Below are positions 8,438 to 16,778 of a stretch of 49,279 nt of DNA, piece after piece. Source of the DNA: a bacterium. Lineage in GTDB: Bacteria > Actinomycetota > Acidimicrobiia > Spongiisociales > UBA5794. The position numbers were made by a program, and so were the translations under genes. The stretch covers positions 1-49,279 of the forward strand of contig JAAETI010000554.1 of the NCBI GenBank assembly GCA_024228555.1, written 5' to 3'. The stretch's first letter is position 1; each line of letters opens with the position of its first letter. The notes under the pieces were generated by a model. The model was not told where the DNA came from and searched no databases. It saw nothing but the letters and a program-made list of their open reading frames with translations.

Positions 8438-8829
8438 TGACTGTTCGCTTTGATGCAATCGGTATGGTTGTTACCGAAATGGCCGCCACCCTGGCCTTCT
8501 ATCGGATGCTCGATCTCGAGATCACAACTGCCGCAGACAACGAAGGCCATGCCGAGGCGGTGTTGCCAGGTGGCATTCGCTTGATGTGGGATACGGTCGA
8601 GGTCGTGCAGAGCTTCAGCGAATGGGAGCCACCTCAGGGTGGCCACAGGATGGCGGTCGCGTTCCTGTGCAACAACCCTGATGCGGTTGACGCCAAATAC
8701 CGGGAGTTGGTCGGTGCCGGTCATCGAGGACATGTAGCCCCGTTCGATGCATTCTGGGGACAGCGCTATGCAACGGTCCTCGACCCCGATGGCAATCCCG
8801 TCGACCTCTTTGCCGCCCTACCCACGTAG
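8437..8829 (+). CDS. VOC superfamily (glyoxalase/dioxygenase-like) protein
   Basis: A protein of about 130 residues. Two in-frame ATGs abut (8434 and 8437). The second is preferred because GGAGG (8428-8432) is then 4 nt away; the first gives an ATGA overlap with the preceding stop. It opens with the VOC strand FDAIGMVVTEMAATLAFYRML and ends with a second half-site ATVLDPDGNPVDLFA, the usual single-domain two-module layout. Members bind a metal or small molecule; some are isomerases and others resistance proteins. No specific reaction can be assigned. It is translationally coupled to the lipoprotein gene and followed by two inverted repeats. Confidence 0.8.
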   Translation: MTVRFDAIGMVVTEMAATLAFYRMLDLEITTAADNEGHAEAVLPGGIRLMWDTVEVVQSFSEWEPPQGGHRMAVAFLCNNPDAVDAKYRELVGAGHRGHVAPFDAFWGQRYATVLDPDGNPVDLFAALPT

Positions 8830-8875
8830 GAGTTCGCACAGCCAACTCCCAAGGAACTCACCTTTGGGGAGTTCC
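8829..8875. terminator. Tandem inverted repeats between convergent genes
   Basis: GGAGTT (8829-8834) pairs with AACTCC (8844-8849). Immediately after, GGAACTC (8853-8859) pairs with GAGTTCC (8869-8875) around a 9-nt loop. Both lie between the stop of the VOC gene and the stop of the leftward sigma-partner gene, where a bidirectional terminator is expected. There is no long T-run. Confidence 0.5.
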
Positions 8876-8882
8876 CATACTC

Positions 8883-9341
8883 TCAGATGATCGTCCACTC
8901 GGTCTGGACAACGGCACCATCGTCGCCGGCCAGTTTGCAGGTGAGTCGCACCGAACCGGTCGGGACGTCCTCAAAGGTGAACCGGCCCAGGCTGTCAGAC
9001 AGCGCGGTCCGTGTATCGTCTTCGTGGTGCAGCGTGATCTCGGCCGGTTGCGGCGGTACCAGCTGCCCAACCAACCGACGCGACGTTTCCGAGACGACTA
9101 CCAGCTCGATCTCCACGCCTGGCGTCCTAAAGGTCATCTGACGAGTTGCATCGGAGCTGCGCACGCCAGCCAACTCCTCCGCAGCGGAGTCAAACACAAG
9201 CGCGGCCAACTCGGCGTCGATGGTGCGCCAAGTGAACGTCTCCTTGGCGGCGGTGGTCACAGCCTCCGGCAGTGGGTCGGAGGCGTCCAATGCCGCGGCG
9301 AGCCGGGCCAGGAGCTCTTGGTCCTTCAGTTCATCAGTCAT
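8883..9341 (-). CDS. Small beta-rich partner of the ECF sigma factor (carboxypeptidase-regulatory-like domain)
   Basis: A protein of 152 residues whose ATG overlaps the sigma factor stop by 4 nt. The N-terminal half is helical (DQELLARLAAALDASDPLP, ETFTWRTIDAELAALVFDS). The C-terminal half is beta-strand rich and ends in a motif like the carboxypeptidase regulatory-like/Ig-like domain (DSLGRFTFEDVPTGSVRLTC). There is no transmembrane helix and no HxxxCxxC zinc anti-sigma motif. Its position directly behind an ECF sigma gene makes a role as sigma partner or anti-sigma plausible, but the sequence does not prove it. It belongs to the same locus as the S8 and CHAT proteases. If it restrains the sigma factor, proteolysis would be a natural release mechanism (hypothesis). 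Confidence 0.75.
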   Translation of the reverse strand: MTDELKDQELLARLAAALDASDPLPEAVTTAAKETFTWRTIDAELAALVFDSAAEELAGVRSSDATRQMTFRTPGVEIELVVVSETSRRLVGQLVPPQPAEITLHHEDDTRTALSDSLGRFTFEDVPTGSVRLTCKLAGDDGAVVQTEWTII

Positions 9342-9880
9342 CTTCGCTCCAAGAGCCGTCGCAGCCGGTCGATGCAGCGTGACCTTGTCGGTCCGATACT
9401 GCCGACCGGCATTCCGAGTATTCCCGAGATCGCTTCATAGTCAAGTGGGGGGTCGGTGCAGAGGAGTTCGAGGATTTCCCTGCACTTTGGTGACATCTCA
9501 TCAAAAGCACCCAGGACCTCGCGGAGTTGCTCGTCATCGAGAAGCCGTTCGTCGAGTGGTGGTGCCGTGTCATCGGGAACCTCGATTGAGAACTCCGTCG
9601 GGACCGCCCGCGCCAAGCGGCGTGAGGCCCGAATCGATTCGTTGCGGGCGGTGGTAGCCAACCATGAAGCCAGTCGATCGGGGTCGCGGATCCGATCGCA
9701 ATGCTCGACAAGACGCAGCCAGACGGTCTGGCTGACGTCTGCGGCGGTTGCGGAATCGAAGCGAAACCCGCGGACAACCGACCACACCAAGCGGCCATAT
9801 CTGTCTACGAGTGTGTTCCAAGCCTGCTGGTTGCCTGCCCCCGCAGCAACCAGTAGCTCGGCTACTGGTGTCTCTGTCAT
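9338..9880 (-). CDS. RNA polymerase sigma-70 family factor (ECF type)
   Basis: A protein of 180 residues from the ATG at 9880; a TTG directly before it is a less likely start. Region 2 spans about 14-75 (LVDRYGRLVWSVVRGFRF, then ADVSQTVWLRLVEH, with RLASWLATTARNESIR for the -10 recognition helix). Region 4 spans about 120-178 (MSPKCREILELL, then LDYEAISGILGMPVGSIGP and TRSRCIDRLRRLL), with a helix-turn-helix for -35 binding. Region 1 and region 3 are absent, as usual for ECF factors. It is the first gene of a two-gene operon with the beta-rich partner and is divergent from the S8/CHAT protease operon, which it probably controls. Confidence 0.9.
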   Translation of the reverse strand: MTETPVAELLVAAGAGNQQAWNTLVDRYGRLVWSVVRGFRFDSATAADVSQTVWLRLVEHCDRIRDPDRLASWLATTARNESIRASRRLARAVPTEFSIEVPDDTAPPLDERLLDDEQLREVLGAFDEMSPKCREILELLCTDPPLDYEAISGILGMPVGSIGPTRSRCIDRLRRLLERR

Positions 9881-9959
9881 CAAGGGGAACGATACCTCCG
9901 CTGCCGCTCGTTTCCGTTGAGTTTGTAACCATCACACGCACGGGCGCTCCTTGCTGTCA

Positions 9960-10033
9960 CATATAGGAGCCGCAACTGCGTCGCCTGATACAGCCAATAG
10001 GGTGGACGCGACAACCGCTCGATTGCCTATATG
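9960..10033. promoter_or_regulatory. Paired divergent promoter-like elements between the sigma and protease operons
   Basis: The same two-part element occurs once on each strand. On the plus strand GCGAC (10008-10012) is followed after 13 nt by CCTATATG (10026-10033), which lies 41 nt before the protease ATG. On the minus strand GCGAC (9984-9980) is followed after 12 nt by CCTATATG (9967-9960), 79 nt before the sigma ATG. A shared two-box element facing both operons is what an autoregulating ECF factor would leave. The assignment of the boxes to -35 and -10 is inference. Confidence 0.45.
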
Positions 10034-10074
10034 ATCCAAGTGAACGGCGGCGACAGACACTGCGGAGGGTGACG

Positions 10075-11307
10075 ATGGGTGCATTCGAAGGGACCGGCGA
10101 TCTGCTCAAGGGTGGGCGTGGAGCAACTATCGGCGGGATCGGGATCGCACATAGCGACTGCGGTAGCAACTACTACTTCCAGAAAGGCGTGCTGATCGTT
10201 CCCGAGGAAGCTCTCGACAAACTCCTCCAGGCGCTGGGACGTCTCGGCCTCGGACAGAAGGACGCTCGGATCGAACCCATTGAGGGCACCGGCATGGTCC
10301 AGGTGAGGATTCGAAGCAGACGACCGATCGACCGACTGATCGAGGAACTCGGGGGGACGCTCCCGGTCGAACCCAGCTATGTCCTATTACTGTCGATGCA
10401 CATCCAGGGTCTGGGTGCCAGACGGCCCGTGCCCGCTCCGCCAAACGTGGTTCCGCGCAACCCACTACGCGGCAAAGGCAAGAACGTCAACATAGGGGTC
10501 GTCGACCTTGGTTTCTTCGACCCGGCAAAGGCCGGCCATCCGCGTTGGGCCACTAGGGACGTCCTTTTGGACCAGACCATGAGTCTGCCGGACCCCAACA
10601 TCACTCACCTTCCGTTCGTCGGCCACGGCAACGCAATCATCGGGATCCTGAAGCAGCTTGCACCGGCTTCTACCGTTTGCACCAGCACTATCGAATCGCA
10701 ACCAAGCGACACCCCTGGGGGGACCACCGATCGACGCCTCGCTGAGGCCATCCAACGGCTGCTGAGCAGGAATCGGATCCACATTCTTGTTGTGCCGTTC
10801 GGCGGATCGACCCGGCACGGAGCGATGCCAATCACCGAAAGAGTTCTGGAGCCCTATCTTGGGTCGACTCTCGTCGTCGCTTCGGCAGGTAACGACGGAT
10901 TGGACCCGACCCTCTATCCGGCAACAGACCCTGACATTGTTGGGGCCGGTGCGTGGAAGCGAAAGGCAGCCGACCTTGGATGGCTTGGCAAAGCGTGCAG
11001 CACAGTGGCCTCGCCAGCCAACGCCATTGGTTCATTGGCGCTAGCCGACTGGTCCAACAAGGGTCTATCTGTGCAACTGAGTGCGGCAGGGGAACATGTT
11101 CCCGCTCCGTTTGTCGAAGCAAGTCTCAAGATTCGGTCGGGGGCTCAGGACAAACCGGCAGGATTGCGTCGCGCCAAGTTCGATGGCTGGGGCTTGTTTA
11201 CCGGCACCTCATTCTCAGCGGCTGTCGTGGCTGGATGCATCGCCGGTAAGGTCGGCGGGGATTCCCCTCCGACACCAGAAGTTCTCGGTGCCGCCGTTCT
11301 GCGATGA
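10075..11307 (+). CDS. Subtilisin-like serine protease (S8 family), predicted cytoplasmic
   Basis: A protein of 410 residues; the ATG at 10075 has GGAGG 6 nt upstream and is preferred to the GTG at 10069. The S8 catalytic set is complete: Asp144 in GVVDLGFF, His184 in VGHGNAI, the oxyanion Asn273 in ASAGNDG, and Ser379 in GTSFSAAVVAG. There is no signal peptide or membrane helix, which is unusual for subtilases and implies action inside the cell. The first about 130 residues (for example VLIVPEEALDKLLQALGRL and VRIRSRRPIDRLIEELGG) look like a propeptide or regulatory domain. The gene is coupled by ATGA to the TPR-CHAT gene and lies opposite an ECF sigma operon. Likely substrates are other products of the locus, but none is demonstrated. 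Confidence 0.88.
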   Translation: MGAFEGTGDLLKGGRGATIGGIGIAHSDCGSNYYFQKGVLIVPEEALDKLLQALGRLGLGQKDARIEPIEGTGMVQVRIRSRRPIDRLIEELGGTLPVEPSYVLLLSMHIQGLGARRPVPAPPNVVPRNPLRGKGKNVNIGVVDLGFFDPAKAGHPRWATRDVLLDQTMSLPDPNITHLPFVGHGNAIIGILKQLAPASTVCTSTIESQPSDTPGGTTDRRLAEAIQRLLSRNRIHILVVPFGGSTRHGAMPITERVLEPYLGSTLVVASAGNDGLDPTLYPATDPDIVGAGAWKRKAADLGWLGKACSTVASPANAIGSLALADWSNKGLSVQLSAAGEHVPAPFVEASLKIRSGAQDKPAGLRRAKFDGWGLFTGTSFSAAVVAGCIAGKVGGDSPPTPEVLGAAVLR

Positions 11308-13859
11308 CCGACAGGCTCCTTGAAGAGGCCGCCGCTGCGGTGGCGATGGCCAGGGAGGATCCTCATTCGGCGCTGCAACTGACCGAGCGAGTTATCGCTG
11401 CGAGCACAGACGATGACACTTTGGCGACCGCACACTTTGCGTGTGGTCTGGCCCATCGAGCTCTTGCGAACGGGGCTGAGTCGACGAAACACCTCGAAAT
11501 AGCCGGTTCTAGCGTGACCCCGCACACCGAGTTGCGCGGGCAAATCCTTCGCTCTCTTGCTTTCAACTATGCACAATCGGGGCGCAACGACCTCGCCGAC
11601 GCCACTATCGAAGAGTCGATAGCGCTCTTGATCGGGCACGAGCAGGACCTCAGTCGGGTTCAACACACCTATATCCTCATGATGCGAGGAGATCTTCAGG
11701 GTGCGCTGCCGGTACTGGACCAGGCAATCGAGTCCTTTGCAGCTAGCGGAGACGATGGGCACCTCGAGTTGCTCTACGGCAACCGAGCGCTCATCCACTT
11801 GGAGTCTGGCGACGCCGACATGGCGTTGCGCGATCTAGAGCGCAGGTACGAGATAGCGATGCGACTTGACCATCCAGTCTCTGCAGCTGACGCCGCGCTA
11901 CACCTCAGCCAGGCGTTGGGCTGGCTCGACGACATTCCCGGAGCAATGAAATGGCATGATCGATCCACAGCGCTGCGGGAATCGACCGGTGTCGAAAACC
12001 CAATCGCTGAGGCAGAACATGCATACCTCCTCATCCAGGCCCGGTTAATCCGGGAGGCCGAAGAGCTTCTGGTCTCCTGGATCCCCCGCCTTGAGGACGC
12101 GGGCGACCGAGCGGTCGTCGGTCAGGCGCATCTCCAACTTGCCGAAGTGCTGTTAGCCCGCGGTGCGTTCAAGGAGGCAGCAGAACAGGTTGCTCTGGCT
12201 CATGAGGCCACCCCTCCCGATGGACGCTACCGTTTCGATGTTGCCGCGGCTGGCCACAAGGTTCGAATCGCATTGGGCGACCTGACCCCTGCACTGCTCA
12301 AGTCCATGCTGAACACAGCCTCCGACATGGAGGCGAACGGCGAACGACACACTGCCGCTTCGGAACGGTTCCGGGCGGTCGATGTCGCACTCGCCATTGG
12401 CAACGTCTCCGCTGCCGCCAGCATGTGCGACGAGGCCGCCGCCATCGTCCGCTCCGGCCCGTTGTGGCTCCAGATCCAAGCGTGGACCGCACTTGCCAAG
12501 GTTCGCAAGGCAGCGGGAAATCGCCGCGGTGCGGCCGCCGCGGCGCGGGCTGGCTTTGGCCGCCTCGACGAATACCGCGGCGGTATCGGTGCGGCCGACC
12601 TCCGTATCCACGCCTCGGAGCTGGGCACCCAGCTCGCCGGTATTGGAATCGAACTGGCGCTCGAATCACGATCGGTTCACCGCATCTTTGACTGGTCGGA
12701 GAGACTCCGTACCGCATCAATGAGCAGCAGCAAGGACTCTGCACCAAACCCTGCGATTGGCGCTGCCTTGGTCCAGCTGCGCCACGCCACAGCGCGGCTA
12801 CGTAGCGCCAGCGGAGACCGGATACCGGCCCTACGTCGAGAGGCTGCTACCTGCGAGCGTGAGGTGCGACAGCTGGCGAGACAGGCCAGGGCATCACGTC
12901 GCACCTTCGCAACTCCCCGCCTGGCCGACATCCAAGCTCAGTTGAGTCAGCGGACACTTGTCGAGTTCGTGGAGACATCGGGACAAGTCGGAGCCATCAT
13001 TGCTACCAGCGAAACAGCCGGGTGGATCGACCTGGACGAGTCGCCACAGGCTCGTGAGTTGCTCGATCACCTTCGGTTTGCAGCAGAGCGAATCGCCCGG
13101 CCTTCAACCAGTGATGCCTCCCGAACGGCTGCGCTCGAGTCCGTGAGTCAGTTAGTCGGCCAGATCCGCGATCAGCTCATCGACCCATTGGAGATCGACA
13201 CCAATCGGGCGGTGGTCGTCCCCAGCACCGTTCTCCATGGGGTCCCCTGGGGACTGGTCCTCGACATCCCGGTTGAGGTTGCTCCGTCGGCGACTGTGTG
13301 GCTGGCCTCTCGTACGGCACCTCCTTCGTCACCGAGCACCCTCATAGTCCACGGTCCCGGCCTTGAACATGCCACAACCGAAGTCAATGAGATCAAGGCA
13401 ATCGCGGGAGGCACAGTCGCTTCAACGGTGCCCGAAACACTAGAGATGCTGTCAGGGGTGACCCTCGCCCACTTCGCTTGCCACGCCCGGCCCCGCCTGG
13501 ACAGCCCGATGTTCAGCAGCCTTGTGCTGGACGATGGCGAGCTGACGCTGTACGACATCGAAAGACTGCCGCAAGTCCCCAGCACGGTCGTTCTGGCCGC
13601 CTGCGACGGCGGGAGCGCCGTCATGGCCTCCGGGGACGAGGTACTCGGCCTCGCCAACGCATTTCTCAGCCTTGGCTCAACAACCGTCGTAGCTCCGCTG
13701 TTCACGGTGTCTGACGAGGCGACCGCATCGGTGATGCGATCAGTCCACCGCTCGCTGGCGGCCGGAAACGATGCAGCCACTGCCCTGCTTGCGGCCCGGC
13801 AAACGCCAGACGCGTTGATCGCTTTCACCGCGGGATCATTCGCCTGTTTCGGCGCATAG
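11304..13859 (+). CDS. TPR-repeat protein with C-terminal CHAT (caspase-like) protease domain
   Basis: A protein of 851 residues starting inside the S8 stop (ATGA). Residues about 1-430 are alpha-helical TPR-like repeats with many paired A-L-x-x-A motifs (ALQLTERVIAAS, ADAALHLSQALGWLDD). Residues about 540-851 form a CHAT domain. Its caspase-fold dyad is visible: His727 in HFACHARP and Cys767 in LAACDGG, followed by GDEVLGLANAFLSLGSTTVVAPL. CHAT proteins are cysteine proteases often activated by a partner that senses a signal, and some act in antiphage or cell-death circuits. Here the TPR half probably serves as the sensing or docking module. Co-expression with a subtilase and a dedicated sigma factor suggests a regulated proteolytic cascade (inference). 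Confidence 0.88.
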   Translation: MTDRLLEEAAAAVAMAREDPHSALQLTERVIAASTDDDTLATAHFACGLAHRALANGAESTKHLEIAGSSVTPHTELRGQILRSLAFNYAQSGRNDLADATIEESIALLIGHEQDLSRVQHTYILMMRGDLQGALPVLDQAIESFAASGDDGHLELLYGNRALIHLESGDADMALRDLERRYEIAMRLDHPVSAADAALHLSQALGWLDDIPGAMKWHDRSTALRESTGVENPIAEAEHAYLLIQARLIREAEELLVSWIPRLEDAGDRAVVGQAHLQLAEVLLARGAFKEAAEQVALAHEATPPDGRYRFDVAAAGHKVRIALGDLTPALLKSMLNTASDMEANGERHTAASERFRAVDVALAIGNVSAAASMCDEAAAIVRSGPLWLQIQAWTALAKVRKAAGNRRGAAAAARAGFGRLDEYRGGIGAADLRIHASELGTQLAGIGIELALESRSVHRIFDWSERLRTASMSSSKDSAPNPAIGAALVQLRHATARLRSASGDRIPALRREAATCEREVRQLARQARASRRTFATPRLADIQAQLSQRTLVEFVETSGQVGAIIATSETAGWIDLDESPQARELLDHLRFAAERIARPSTSDASRTAALESVSQLVGQIRDQLIDPLEIDTNRAVVVPSTVLHGVPWGLVLDIPVEVAPSATVWLASRTAPPSSPSTLIVHGPGLEHATTEVNEIKAIAGGTVASTVPETLEMLSGVTLAHFACHARPRLDSPMFSSLVLDDGELTLYDIERLPQVPSTVVLAACDGGSAVMASGDEVLGLANAFLSLGSTTVVAPLFTVSDEATASVMRSVHRSLAAGNDAATALLAARQTPDALIAFTAGSFACFGA

Positions 13860-14037
13860 CCGGCCGCAAGGAAGAAATCCGAGAATTGTTGTATCACGGA
13901 CCAACCTCCGCCCTCTTGTATATCAGCGAAGACTGCTGTGGCAGATGAGGTCACCAGTGACCCCATTCCCCCTGGGGGATAGTCACGGCTGGTTTGGCGG
14001 CGTGTTGGTGGGAACACAATGCTGCACAGCCAGGGGG

Positions 14038-14071
14038 GAACGAACAGAGGGCACAAACCCTCTGTTCGTTC
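14038..14071 (+). terminator. Perfect 14-bp hairpin downstream of the CHAT gene
   Basis: GAACGAACAGAGGG (14038-14051) and CCCTCTGTTCGTTC (14058-14071) pair perfectly around a CACAAA loop. It lies 179 nt after the CHAT stop and 40 nt before the HAD gene start. There is no T-run after it, so a terminator or an operator is possible. The rest of 13860-14110 holds no recognisable gene. Confidence 0.5.
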
Positions 14072-14110
14072 GCGTCACAGCCTTCCCTGGCTTCTGGCAC
14101 AATCGTGGAT

Positions 14111-14788
14111 GTGATTACCACTCTTGTGTTCGACGTCAACGAGACCATGTTGGATCTGGCCGATCTCGACCGGCATTTCCTCCGTGTCTTCGACGACGGC
14201 CGGGTACGGAAGGAGTGGTTCTCTCTGGTGCTGCGCAATGCACTCACGCTCACCATCATCGGGGATTACTCCGATTTCGCAGCGGTAGCCGGGACCTCGC
14301 TCGACATGATCGCCCGGATTCACGGAATCAGCCTCAGCGAGGAGGATCGAGCCGCGATTACGGGCCAGATGACCAAGCTGCGCCCTCACCCCGACGTGCC
14401 ACCCAGCCTTGCCTCCCTGAAGGAGTCCGGGCTCCGTCTCGTCGCGTTGACCAATTCACCACCCGACGTCGCCAACCGCCAGCTCGAAACTGCTGGTCTC
14501 GCCGGGTATTTCGATCACGCCCTATCGGTTCATGCCGCAAGGCGTTTCAAACCTCACCCTGAGGTCTACCTGTATGCCGCCGACTACCTCGACGCTAGAC
14601 CCGAAGAGATGATGATGGTGGCCGCCCACGACTGGGATATCGCAGGAGCAATGTCGGTTGGAATGAAGGGCGCCTATGTGCTTCGTCGCGGCATGACCCG
14701 CAACGCCCTATTCGTCGAACCCACGATCGTCTGCGGCACGATGACCGAAACAGCCGAGTCCATCCTGGAGCTGGCTAGAACGACGTGA
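14111..14788 (+). CDS. HAD-superfamily haloacid dehalogenase (type II) family hydrolase
   Basis: A protein of 225 residues if started at the GTG at 14111, which places the nucleophile motif FDVNETMLDL at the expected N-terminal position; a GTG at 14105 is equally possible and no ribosome site decides it. HAD motifs run in order: the Asp nucleophile (FDVNE), motif II TNSP, motif III Lys (RFKPHPEVY), and motif IV AAHDWDIAGA. The spacing fits (S)-2-haloacid dehalogenases, which displace halide from short haloacids, but the family also contains phosphatases and the substrate is not determined here. Its 3' end overlaps the convergent MBL/rhodanese gene by 14 nt. Confidence 0.82.
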   Translation: MITTLVFDVNETMLDLADLDRHFLRVFDDGRVRKEWFSLVLRNALTLTIIGDYSDFAAVAGTSLDMIARIHGISLSEEDRAAITGQMTKLRPHPDVPPSLASLKESGLRLVALTNSPPDVANRQLETAGLAGYFDHALSVHAARRFKPHPEVYLYAADYLDARPEEMMMVAAHDWDIAGAMSVGMKGAYVLRRGMTRNALFVEPTIVCGTMTETAESILELARTT

Positions 14789-16103
14789 AGCCTCGTCGCA
14801 TGACATCATTGACCCCATGACCGACGAGAACCGCAGGCTGCAGCCCTTTTCTCTCGAGAGCGGCAGAGGCGATCGTGGCACGATGACCCGTCCCACAGAC
14901 AAGCCAAGCCGGGTGAGCAGGATCGATTCCGCCAACATCGCCGAATAGATCCGGCGTATACGCATAGATGGAGCCCTCGATATGGCCACCGTCCCACTCG
15001 TTTGGCTGGCGCACGTCAACGATCTGTTCGATCTCGCCAGACTCGAGGCGTCGCATGAACTCACCAATCCGCACCGTCTCATATGAGACCAACTCGATGT
15101 CGTCGCCGAGTTCGTACACCACGCCACGGACCTTGTCGAAGCCAATCCGAGAGAACTGGCGATGCACTTCGTCGGCATCCTGTCCTCGGTCGGCGACGAG
15201 AACAACCTCGCTGTTGAATGGCAGGACCCAACCCGCCCAGACACCAACCTGCTCGCCGAACGGGATCCCGACCGATCCCGGTAGGTGCCCCGCCGCAAAT
15301 CGCTCGGCAGGCCGGATGTCAACCACGGTGGTGCCACCGATCTCTGCCACCGTCAGCTCACGGAGATTGTGGGTGGCCACCGGTTCGGGTCCTGCGAGGT
15401 TGGTGGGGCCCATGTGTGCGTAGTAGGCGGGATACGGTTGAAGGTCCGCGAGCTGCCCACATATGAACGACTCGAGATCCCGGTACTGCAACACAGGGTT
15501 ACTGGCTTTCTCGGCACCGATTGTCGACGTCGTCGAAGGGGCGGCACCGGCCGTGCAGAATGATCCCGCCCCATGGGTTGGATACAGCCCGACCTCATCG
15601 GGAAGCTCGGCAAGACGGTTCACCGAGATGTACTGCAGATGGGCAAGGGTGTGGGCGCGATCCATTCCCAGCAAATCGGGTCGGCCGGCCGAGCCAACCA
15701 GCAAGCTGCCCCCGCTGAATAGGGCTACCGGCTCGGCATCAATCTCGGCCAGATAGCTGAGGTGCTCAGGCGTGTGGCCTGGGGTATGGATGGGTCGGAG
15801 CGTCCAGGTCCCCTTGCCGATCTGCTCGTTGTGAAAGGCGGGCAGATGGTCAAAAGGAACCGCGGCCGACGCCGGCAACACCAGCTCGGCTCCGGTACGC
15901 GCCGCCAGCTCTCGACCACCCGAGACGTAGTCATTGTGGAGGTGGGTTTCCAAGACGTAGCGAAGTTCAACGTTGCTCTGATCGAGCACAAACAGGAATC
16001 GATCGATGTCACGTTGCGGGTCCACAACAATCGCCTGACCATCGTGGATAACAACGTATGTGTTGTCACCGAGACCAGGGGTACGAATAGTGGTGATATC
16101 CAT
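14775..16103 (-). CDS. MBL-fold (ETHE1-like) persulfide dioxygenase fused to two rhodanese domains
   Basis: A protein of 442 residues. Residues about 1-240 form a metallo-beta-lactamase fold with THLHNDYVSGG, IHTPGHTPEH, and LYPTHGAGSFC, matching ETHE1-like sulfur dioxygenases that oxidise glutathione persulfide to sulfite using iron. Two rhodanese domains follow. The first (about 245-335) has the fold (VVDIRPAERFAAGHLPGSVGI) but VADRGQ where the active-site Cys loop should be, so it is probably inactive. The second (about 345-440) has VCGTGHRA with an intact Cys. Fusion of an MBL dioxygenase with rhodanese is typical of sulfide detoxification proteins such as CstB. The protein has no signal peptide and is cytoplasmic. 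Confidence 0.87.
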   Translation of the reverse strand: MDITTIRTPGLGDNTYVVIHDGQAIVVDPQRDIDRFLFVLDQSNVELRYVLETHLHNDYVSGGRELAARTGAELVLPASAAVPFDHLPAFHNEQIGKGTWTLRPIHTPGHTPEHLSYLAEIDAEPVALFSGGSLLVGSAGRPDLLGMDRAHTLAHLQYISVNRLAELPDEVGLYPTHGAGSFCTAGAAPSTTSTIGAEKASNPVLQYRDLESFICGQLADLQPYPAYYAHMGPTNLAGPEPVATHNLRELTVAEIGGTTVVDIRPAERFAAGHLPGSVGIPFGEQVGVWAGWVLPFNSEVVLVADRGQDADEVHRQFSRIGFDKVRGVVYELGDDIELVSYETVRIGEFMRRLESGEIEQIVDVRQPNEWDGGHIEGSIYAYTPDLFGDVGGIDPAHPAWLVCGTGHRATIASAALERKGLQPAVLVGHGVNDVMRRGFTSF

Positions 16104-16124
16104 GAGACGGTTTCTATCGACGTA

Positions 16125-16742
16125 CTAGGTCAGTTCGATCGGTCCGTATGGTGAGTCGAGAATCGCAACCAGTTTGGGGACTTCAGCTACCCGGATCTCG
16201 AGTTCGGTCCCGAGAGCCTCCAACATCGGCTGCACGGATTCCGGAATCGGGTGATAGCCACGCAGCTGTACCAGCTCCACACCGCTCGGTGAGGTTGATG
16301 CGGGATGGGGGCATCCGTCATCCCATTCGATGAGGTTGGGGACGAGACCTTCCCCTGCCCCGGTTGGCCAAGTGAGACGCCACGACAGCTTGGTACCGTC
16401 GGGCAGTTCCCGAAACACGTTGTGCACGTCCCCTGGGTTGTACCCCTCGCCATGGGCGTGGGCGGCTACTCGTTCCAAGTGCTCCACCCGGGCAGTCCAG
16501 GTGACCAGGCGGGGGGTCACAATGTTCTCCACCCCGTACCAGTAACCCTGAGTGGGCCGATGCTGGCCCTCGTCGGGACCGATGATCTCGAGGTAGGAAG
16601 TCGGTCCCAAGGACAGCAGCGCATTGCGGGTTCCGAAACCGAGATGTCGTCCTCCGGCGGCCGCTTCTACGCCGAGCCGACGCGCCAGTTCCGCAACCGT
16701 TGCCTCAACATCATTTGTCGCATAAACCAGATGATCGATCAC
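16125..16742 (-). CDS. VOC-family protein with glyoxalase-like (Glyoxalase_3) domain
   Basis: A protein of 205 residues. It starts with MIDHLVYATNDVEATVAELARRLG, a typical first VOC strand and helix, and contains GTRNALLSLGPTSYLEIIGPD, the paired metal-side strand of Glyoxalase_3 proteins. The remainder holds a divergent second half (LPDGTKLSWRLTWPTG, HPASTSPSGVELVQL). The reaction is unknown. It lies 21 nt upstream of the leftward MBL/rhodanese gene in transcription order, so the two may be co-transcribed, but nothing links their functions directly. Confidence 0.78.
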   Translation of the reverse strand: MIDHLVYATNDVEATVAELARRLGVEAAAGGRHLGFGTRNALLSLGPTSYLEIIGPDEGQHRPTQGYWYGVENIVTPRLVTWTARVEHLERVAAHAHGEGYNPGDVHNVFRELPDGTKLSWRLTWPTGAGEGLVPNLIEWDDGCPHPASTSPSGVELVQLRGYHPIPESVQPMLEALGTELEIRVAEVPKLVAILDSPYGPIELT

Positions 16743-16778
16743 AAGCCAAGACTACCCGTCAACCGACCACGGTTCATG

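Noticed and set aside
8883-9341. Classical zinc anti-sigma factor behind the ECF sigma
   Set aside because: No HxxxCxxC motif and no membrane helix; kept as an unclassified sigma partner.
8829-14110. CRISPR array beside the sigma/CHAT locus (as in type III-E systems)
   Set aside because: No direct repeats with regular spacing and no cas gene occur here.
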